The translations under genes were made by a program, and so were the position numbers. Of a stretch of DNA of 64,000 bases, positions 59,285 to 64,000 are shown one piece after another. This DNA is from Leptonema sp964619535 (GTDB lineage Bacteria; Spirochaetota; Leptospiria; Leptospirales; Leptonemataceae). Every line of letters begins with the position of its first letter. The first letter of the stretch is position 1. The notes under the pieces were generated by a model. It did not search any database. It had not been told where the DNA came from and saw nothing but the letters and a program-made list of their open reading frames with translations. Where the stretch lies: NCBI GenBank assembly GCA_964619535.1, contig CAZUEX010000001.1, positions 124,001-188,000 of the forward strand, written 5' to 3'.

Positions 59285-59920
59285 ATGTATTCAATATTTG
59301 CTAAGAGCATGCGGTATACAGTATCGTTCGTGGGGGGCTTTTCTCTGGTCGGCTTCCTTGTTCTTGTAGCCATCGGCATCATGCGGTATGACGAATGGAC
59401 GCTGAAAGAACTGCCCGAACTGATTACGGGATTGGTCGTAATCCTCACGCTTGGATTTGCGATTACCCAATTTGCTTTTACTACTGATTGGCATCGGCGC
59501 AAAGCCGTTCTCACAGAGGTGACGAAGATCACTTCTCAGATATCTCGGGTTCGCAGACTCCTCGCCAGCAAGGGAGTCCCTCTTGATGATTTCATCGACA
59601 GGAAGAGCATTGTTCGTCCGACGGATATCGAGAGTTGGGATGAGCGGTTCCCAGCAACAAAGCCCATGCTGATCATGATTATTAATAGCTTGGAGGAAAT
59701 TGCGCTGGGGGTGCGTAACGGAATCTATTCGGAACCGATGACAAGGATGCTGGCTGAAACCATGATTGATAGGTACTGGTACTGCCTTCAGGAGTTGGTC
59801 ACCGCGGAGCGGCGAGCATCGGACTGGGCGAGTTTTGGTGTGGAACTTGAGGCACTGTGTCGGGAGTGGAGCCTGCTAAGGAATCCCGTCAAGAGATCAG
59901 ACGGTTCGAAGGCAACCTAA
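59285..59920 (+). CDS. Membrane protein with two transmembrane segments, 211 aa
   Basis: Two N-terminal helices (YTVSFVGGFSLVGFLVLVAI and LITGLVVILTLGFAITQFAF) are followed by a soluble helical part of about 140 residues (ITSQISRVRRLLASKGVPLD; TMIDRYWYCLQELV). It resembles small uncharacterised membrane proteins of phage and defence cargo. It stands alone at the right end of the phage region, where lysogenic conversion genes often lie. No family is firmly recognised. Confidence 0.55.
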   Translation: MYSIFAKSMRYTVSFVGGFSLVGFLVLVAIGIMRYDEWTLKELPELITGLVVILTLGFAITQFAFTTDWHRRKAVLTEVTKITSQISRVRRLLASKGVPLDDFIDRKSIVRPTDIESWDERFPATKPMLIMIINSLEEIALGVRNGIYSEPMTRMLAETMIDRYWYCLQELVTAERRASDWASFGVELEALCREWSLLRNPVKRSDGSKAT

Positions 59921-60259
59921 GCCAAGGATGCCTGGCTTGCAATGAGGCACCGCTTGGCTTGGTTGACTGATCAATTACTTGGGCATAACACCGTGCTTCA
60001 TTTGGCTACCCTCCCACCCTAATTGTTTCGGCGTTCAGTCGAACTTTCTATAATAGTATCGTTAATATACGCCTTTGGGTCTACATTGCAAGCAAAAATC
60101 TCACAGGCACTGAGATCGCCTGAGACTTGCTCAGCCAAACGACTCACGCGCCCGCTTGCCTCTCAATTGAAAGTCCCCGTCGGATGATCAGCATATGGGC
60201 AGATGGTGATGCCGGACGCCTCCCTCTGGACCTTCGTTCGGAATTCACCTTGCCCAAGA
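59921..60259. other. Intergenic region
   Basis: No gene or clear regulatory site is seen. The region is rather AT-rich around 60045-60080 (TATAATAGTATCG stretch), which may contain a promoter for the following two small genes. Confidence 0.3.
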
Positions 60260-60466
60260 ATGGGAGTTAATGAGGCATGGGTGAATCGTTCATCACTATT
60301 GGGCAAGCGTAGAGCCAATTCGACCCGTGGTAGCGTTTTGGCTACTTTGGGCTATTTTCTGCTTGCGTACCCTCTGGCCGCATGCTATCTTGAACGCACA
60401 GGCTGTCCCGATGAATCTGCCCTGGATAGTATCCGGGGGGTTGATCGGACGAGGGAGGCATTGTGA
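60260..60466 (+). CDS. Small lipoprotein candidate, about 68 aa
   Basis: A hydrophobic segment VLATLGYFLLAYPLAAC with the lipobox LAAC suggests a lipoprotein. The mature part is short (YLERTGCPDESALDSIRGVD). The start is uncertain (ATG at 60203, 60209 or 60260). The stop overlaps the next GTG (GTGA). It could act in the periplasm or outer membrane. No family is recognised. Confidence 0.45.
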   Translation: MGVNEAWVNRSSLLGKRRANSTRGSVLATLGYFLLAYPLAACYLERTGCPDESALDSIRGVDRTREAL

Positions 60467-60699
60467 GTAAGAAAGGGAAGGTTACGGACATTATGGCGGC
60501 AAGGAAGTTTGTCAACACAAAGATCCTTGACGGGGTGCTGGAGCGCATAGATCCTATCGTCTACGCTGCGACAGGCGTTCACCCTAAGATACAAGACTTT
60601 GTCACAGATGCTGTCCTCGAAAAACTGGCGTACTATGAGAGTATGGCCGAGGAAAAGCGAGCCGCCGAGTCCAAACATCGGGAAAAAGAAGCCTCATAA
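60463..60699 (+). CDS. Small basic helical protein, 78 aa
   Basis: The GTG start overlaps the lipoprotein stop. MSKKGKVTDIMAARKFVNTK begins a basic N-terminus, with AATGVHPKIQDFVTDAVLEK as a possible DNA-binding helix pair, then a charged coil. This resembles small plasmid or phage accessory DNA-binding proteins, but no family is certain. It is the last gene before the tRNA remnant. Confidence 0.45.
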   Translation: MSKKGKVTDIMAARKFVNTKILDGVLERIDPIVYAATGVHPKIQDFVTDAVLEKLAYYESMAEEKRAAESKHREKEAS

Positions 60700-60769
60700 G
60701 CGACATATTTTTTCCCTGACTCGGCTGGACACGAGCCAGGGGAGATTCTTCAGAGCCCCCTTCATTACT

Positions 60770-60811
60770 CTGATAAGGAAGGGGTCGGAAGTTCGAGTCT
60801 TCCCTGGCCCA
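60770..60811 (+). repeat. 3' half of a tRNA-Ile gene, probable attachment-site end
   Basis: From the anticodon loop on, all parts of a tRNA are in place: loop CTGATAA (anticodon GAT), stem GGAAG, variable GGGTC, T arm GGAAG-TTCGAGT-CTTCC, acceptor CTGGCCC and discriminator A. The 5' half is missing: upstream bases give neither D arm nor matching stem strand. Integrases often use the stretch from anticodon loop to the 3' end, so a remnant of this shape is expected at one end of an element. The other copy would lie outside the window. Confidence 0.5.
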
Positions 60812-61321
60812 AAGTCACCGACCTCCACCAGAACGGAGCGGTGATATACCGAACCCACCTCAAATCCCATTCCATTCTCTGTAAAGTCTGCAAAGCCACC
60901 GGAAACCAACGGCCGTTTCGATTTGAGGCTGTTATAGCGAACCATTTTTGTGACGGCGAAAGTGCATTAGGGCGGTTAACCCTATTCTTTGTGGATCATT
61001 CCGATCGTGTCGGTGCCCGGGGGGAGGATGGTGTCCGAATCGTAGGTGGCACCCGTGAGGGTGCATCTGGAAAGATCGGTATTGGGACGGATGTGAAAAT
61101 TAACAAATTTTGAGTTGCATACATTGTGCCTGATACTGTACTGAGAAAACTGTAGAAAGAAAGCTGTTGGTTCCGATCAAACGCCGGATTTATTTTGAGC
61201 GTTACGGTTGCGGCGGACAAAAACCTTGAGTGGCTATTGGGTAGTATCGTCATCGAGGCCGAGTTGTGAAGTGGATGGAATTTGGTATCTGGATGCCAGT
61301 TGAAGAGGAGGGTTGTGCAGT
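60812..61321. other. Non-coding or weakly coding region before hsdR
   Basis: Short open frames exist on both strands but none has a good ribosome site together with protein-like composition, so none is called. A strong ribosome site (GAGGAGGG at about 61304-61311) for the restriction gene lies at the end. Confidence 0.35.
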
Positions 61322-64000
61322 ATGACGCGGACTGAGGCAGACACCCGTGCCAGGCTGATTGATCGACAGCTCGCACAGTCGGGCTGGAATGTCAAAGACC
61401 GCACGCAGGTTATCGAGGAATTTGATATTCGCGTTCCTCTATCGGATGAGGTTGCCGAGCCGCGAACGCCGTATCAAGGGCATCAGTTCAGCGACTATGT
61501 GCTTCTCGGCAAAGATGGAAAACCCCTTGCCGTGATTGAGGCAAAAAAATCGAGCAAGGATGCCGCGCTTGGCCGCGAGCAGGCGAAGCAATACTGTTAC
61601 AACATCCAGAAACAACTGGGTGGCGAACTGCCGTTTTGCTTTTACACCAATGGACATGAGATCCATTTCTGGGATCTGGAAAATTATCCGCCGCGCAAGG
61701 TAATGGGATTCCCGACCCGTGACGATCTGGAGCGTCTCAGTTACATCCGGCGTAGCCGCAAACCGTTAACCGATGAACTTGTTAACACAGATATTGCAGG
61801 CCGGGATTATCAAATCCGAGCCATTCGTGCCGTACTGGAAGGAATAGAACAGAAGAAGCGGGATTTCCTTTTGGTAATGGCCACCGGCACCGGGAAAACC
61901 CGTACCTGCATCGCTTTGGTAGATGCGCTGATGCGCGCCGGTTATGCCGAAAAGATCCTTTTCCTGGTCGACCGCATTGCTTTACGCGAACAAGCGTTGG
62001 CAGCCTTCAAGGAGCATCTACCCAATGAACCGCGCTGGCCCAACGTAGGCGAAAAGCTCATCGCCAGAGACCGCCGTATCTATGTTTCGACCTACCCGAC
62101 CATGCTCAATATCATCAGGGATGAAACGCAGCAGCTTTCGCCGTTTTTCTTCGATTTTATTGTGGTCGATGAAAGCCATCGTTCAATATACCATACCTAC
62201 AAAGAGGTGCTGGACTATTTCAAGACCATCACCCTGGGGTTGACCGCCACGCCCAAAGATATCATCGACCACAACACGTTTCAGCTTTTTAACTGTGAAG
62301 ATGGTTTGCCCACCTTTGCCTATACGTATGAGGAAGCTGTTAATAACGTACCCCCCTATCTATGCAGCTTTCAGGTCATGAAGATCCAGACCCGGTTCCA
62401 GATGGAGGGGATCAGCAAGCGTACCATCTCGCTGGAAGATCAGAAAAAGCTACTGCTCGAAGGCAAGGAAATTGAGGAAATCAACTTCGAAGGTTCACAG
62501 CTGGAGAAGCAGGTCATCAACAAAGGAACCAACACTCTTATAATCAGACAGTTTATGGAAGAGTGTATCAAAGACCCGAGCGGTGTGCTGCCCGGCAAGA
62601 CTATCTTTTTTTGCTCTTCCAAAGCCCACGCCAGGAGGATTGAAGAGATTTTCGACGCCCTTTTTCCTGAATACAAGGGCGAACTGGCGAAGGTACTGGT
62701 TTCGGATGATCCCCGCGTCTACGGCAAAGGCGGCCTGCTCGACCAGTTCACCAATAGCGACATGCCGCGCGTTGCCATCAGCGTCGACATGCTTGATACC
62801 GGCATCGACGTACGAGAGATTGTGAATCTGGTCTTTGCCAAACCTGTATACTCCTATACGAAGTTCTGGCAGATGATCGGGCGCGGCACGCGCCTGCTCG
62901 AAACCAATAAATCGAAACCTTGGTGTACAGAGAAAGAGGTTTTTCTTATCCTCGATTGCTGGGATAACTTCGAATACTTCAAACTGCAACCGAGGGGCAA
63001 GGAGCTCAAGCCCCAGCTTCCCCTGCCGGTGCGTTTGGTTGGCTTGCGGCTGGATAAAATTGAAAAGGCCATTGCTGTTGGTCAGGAACAGATCGTCGAG
63101 CGTGAAATCTCCAAACTGCGTCGGCAGATCAATCAATTGCCACAAAGCTCTGTCATCATCAAAGAAGCGGCCGCAGCACTTGCCCGGCTCGACGAAGAAA
63201 GTTTCTGGATGGCTCTGAATCACCAGCGACTGGAATTTTTGCGCAATGAGATCAAGCCGCTATTCCGTACTGTTTCCGAGGCCGATTTCAAGGCGATGCG
63301 CTTTGAACGCGACCTGCTGGAGTATTCACTGGCCCGACTCAGCGAAGAGAAGGAAAAGGCTGAAACCCTGAAAGAAGGTATCGTCGAGCAGATTAGCGAA
63401 TTGCCGCTCTCTGTCGGTTTCGTGAAAGCAGAGGAATCGCTTATTCGAGAGGCTCAGAGCAACAACTACTGGGCCAGAAAAGATACTTTAGCTTTGGAAG
63501 ATGCCCTCGACGAGCTGAACAATCGCCTCGGCCCGCTGATGAAGCATCGTGAGCAGCAGAGCGGTTCAGGCCTAACGTACCTCGACCTGAAAGATGAAAT
63601 CCACCGCAAGGAAATGGTCGAATTCGGGCCACAACACGAATCGGTCAGCATCAGCCGATACCGCGAAATGGTGGAAGCCATGATTGCTGACCTGACAGAA
63701 CAGAACCCGGTTCTGCAAAAGCTCAAGGACGGCAAGGAAGTCTCAGCTGACGAAGCCAGGCAACTGGCCGAGCTGCTCCATAACGAGCATCCTCATATTA
63801 CGGAAGACCTGCTCCGTCAGGTCTACAAAAACCGTAAGGCCAGCTTTATTCAGTTCATCCGTCACATCCTTGGCCTGGAGATCCTGAAGAGCTTCCCGGA
63901 AACAGTGAGCGAAGCCTTCGATCAATTCATCCAACAACACAGTAACCTGACCAGTCGACAGCTGGAGTTTCTCAACCTGCTGAAGGGCTTCATCATCGAG
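61322..64000 (+). CDS. hsdR: Type I restriction enzyme R subunit (HsdR), 3' end outside window
   Basis: The 893 visible residues run without a stop to the window edge. Residues about 55-80 hold a PD-(D/E)xK nuclease site (FSDYVLLGKDG ... AVIEAKKSS). Helicase motifs follow: MATGTGKT (about 186-193), FLVDRIALREQA, VVDESHRS (about 281-288), TLGLTATP, then VSVDMLDTGIDV-type (ISVDMLDTGIDVREI) and QMIGRGTRL. It translocates and cuts foreign DNA as a complex with HsdM/HsdS, which must lie beyond. It marks host or defence-island DNA adjacent to the phage end. Confidence 0.9.
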   Translation, partial: MTRTEADTRARLIDRQLAQSGWNVKDRTQVIEEFDIRVPLSDEVAEPRTPYQGHQFSDYVLLGKDGKPLAVIEAKKSSKDAALGREQAKQYCYNIQKQLGGELPFCFYTNGHEIHFWDLENYPPRKVMGFPTRDDLERLSYIRRSRKPLTDELVNTDIAGRDYQIRAIRAVLEGIEQKKRDFLLVMATGTGKTRTCIALVDALMRAGYAEKILFLVDRIALREQALAAFKEHLPNEPRWPNVGEKLIARDRRIYVSTYPTMLNIIRDETQQLSPFFFDFIVVDESHRSIYHTYKEVLDYFKTITLGLTATPKDIIDHNTFQLFNCEDGLPTFAYTYEEAVNNVPPYLCSFQVMKIQTRFQMEGISKRTISLEDQKKLLLEGKEIEEINFEGSQLEKQVINKGTNTLIIRQFMEECIKDPSGVLPGKTIFFCSSKAHARRIEEIFDALFPEYKGELAKVLVSDDPRVYGKGGLLDQFTNSDMPRVAISVDMLDTGIDVREIVNLVFAKPVYSYTKFWQMIGRGTRLLETNKSKPWCTEKEVFLILDCWDNFEYFKLQPRGKELKPQLPLPVRLVGLRLDKIEKAIAVGQEQIVEREISKLRRQINQLPQSSVIIKEAAAALARLDEESFWMALNHQRLEFLRNEIKPLFRTVSEADFKAMRFERDLLEYSLARLSEEKEKAETLKEGIVEQISELPLSVGFVKAEESLIREAQSNNYWARKDTLALEDALDELNNRLGPLMKHREQQSGSGLTYLDLKDEIHRKEMVEFGPQHESVSISRYREMVEAMIADLTEQNPVLQKLKDGKEVSADEARQLAELLHNEHPHITEDLLRQVYKNRKASFIQFIRHILGLEILKSFPETVSEAFDQFIQQHSNLTSRQLEFLNLLKGFIIE

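Noticed and set aside
60733..60811. Complete tRNA at the right edge
   Set aside because: The 5' part gives no D arm, and the stem strand before the CTGATAA loop does not pair. Only the 3' half is well formed.
60841..61376. Open frames on both strands between the tRNA remnant and hsdR
   Set aside because: Neither has a good ribosome site or protein-like composition, and the minus-strand one overlaps the hsdR start.
1..64000. CRISPR arrays or insertion sequences
   Set aside because: No spaced direct repeats and no transposase-like frame were seen.

Overview
The window is almost entirely an integrated or packaged genome of a contractile-tailed (myovirus-type) phage, about the first 60.8 kb, followed by what looks like host chromosome or a neighbouring island carrying a type I restriction R subunit. 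The host is not identifiable from the sequence alone. It is probably Gram-negative, because the lysis cassette contains an overlapping inner-membrane spanin / outer-membrane lipoprotein spanin pair. Base composition looks moderately GC-rich by eye. No terminase, integrase, DNA polymerase or helicase is visible, so part of the phage must lie to the left of the window.

Layout. 1-614: front part of a Mu gpF-like (MuF) head morphogenesis protein. 711-6104: accessory and early-type genes (a tiny hydrophobic peptide, small unknowns, HNH nuclease, XRE regulator with ImmA/IrrE peptidase and a palindromic operator, DUF2971). 6180-7538: a PBECR-type nuclease domain joined to the missing back part of the MuF domain. 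7535-10080: small head/neck proteins and an LRAT-like protein. 10093-11755 (-): XRE-ImmA/IrrE plus PIN-like toxin-antitoxin type pair. 12014-14640 (-): baseplate spike and a multidomain LysM/gp25-like baseplate protein. 14710-19947 (+): baseplate J-like protein, tail proteins and a hub-like protein. 19991-22911: prohead protease, scaffold candidate and major capsid protein, closed by a clear terminator. 22949-28444: head-tail protein, SGNH hydrolase and a 1368-residue polyvalent protein. 28551-29823 (-): STAS / STAS-HATPase signalling pair. 29908-33756: neck proteins, tail sheath, tail tube and frameshift-linked tail chaperones. 33910-36578: cargo (DUF488 protein, partner, STAS-like protein, exported protein). 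36580-38175 (-): tape measure. 38245-40413: tail fibre and small genes. 40488-42098 (-): portal. 42222-44973: a second polyvalent protein (pyrophosphatase-like plus ParB-like). 44975-47681: lysis region. 47706-58760 (-): histone-like peptide, SSB, ASCH, DUF5131, DnaA-domain-IV-like protein, two DNA methyltransferases, SbcCD-like pair, a recombinase candidate and a tRNA-Met. 59285-60699: membrane protein, lipoprotein and a small helical protein. 60770-60811: 3' half of a tRNA-Ile gene, a likely attachment site. 61322-64000: HsdR, running off the window.

How it works together. Capsid, portal, neck, sheath, tube, tape measure, baseplate and fibre genes make a contractile-tail virion. The polyvalent proteins and the PBECR-MuF protein look like head-packaged proteins delivered with the DNA. 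Methyltransferases and SSB/SbcCD/annealing-type proteins would handle DNA protection and recombination. Holin-like, spanin and muramidase genes would release progeny. The unusual features are the many individually inverted structural modules, the MuF domain split across 6 kb, the tiny peptides, and the regulatory/defence-like cargo inserted between virion genes.
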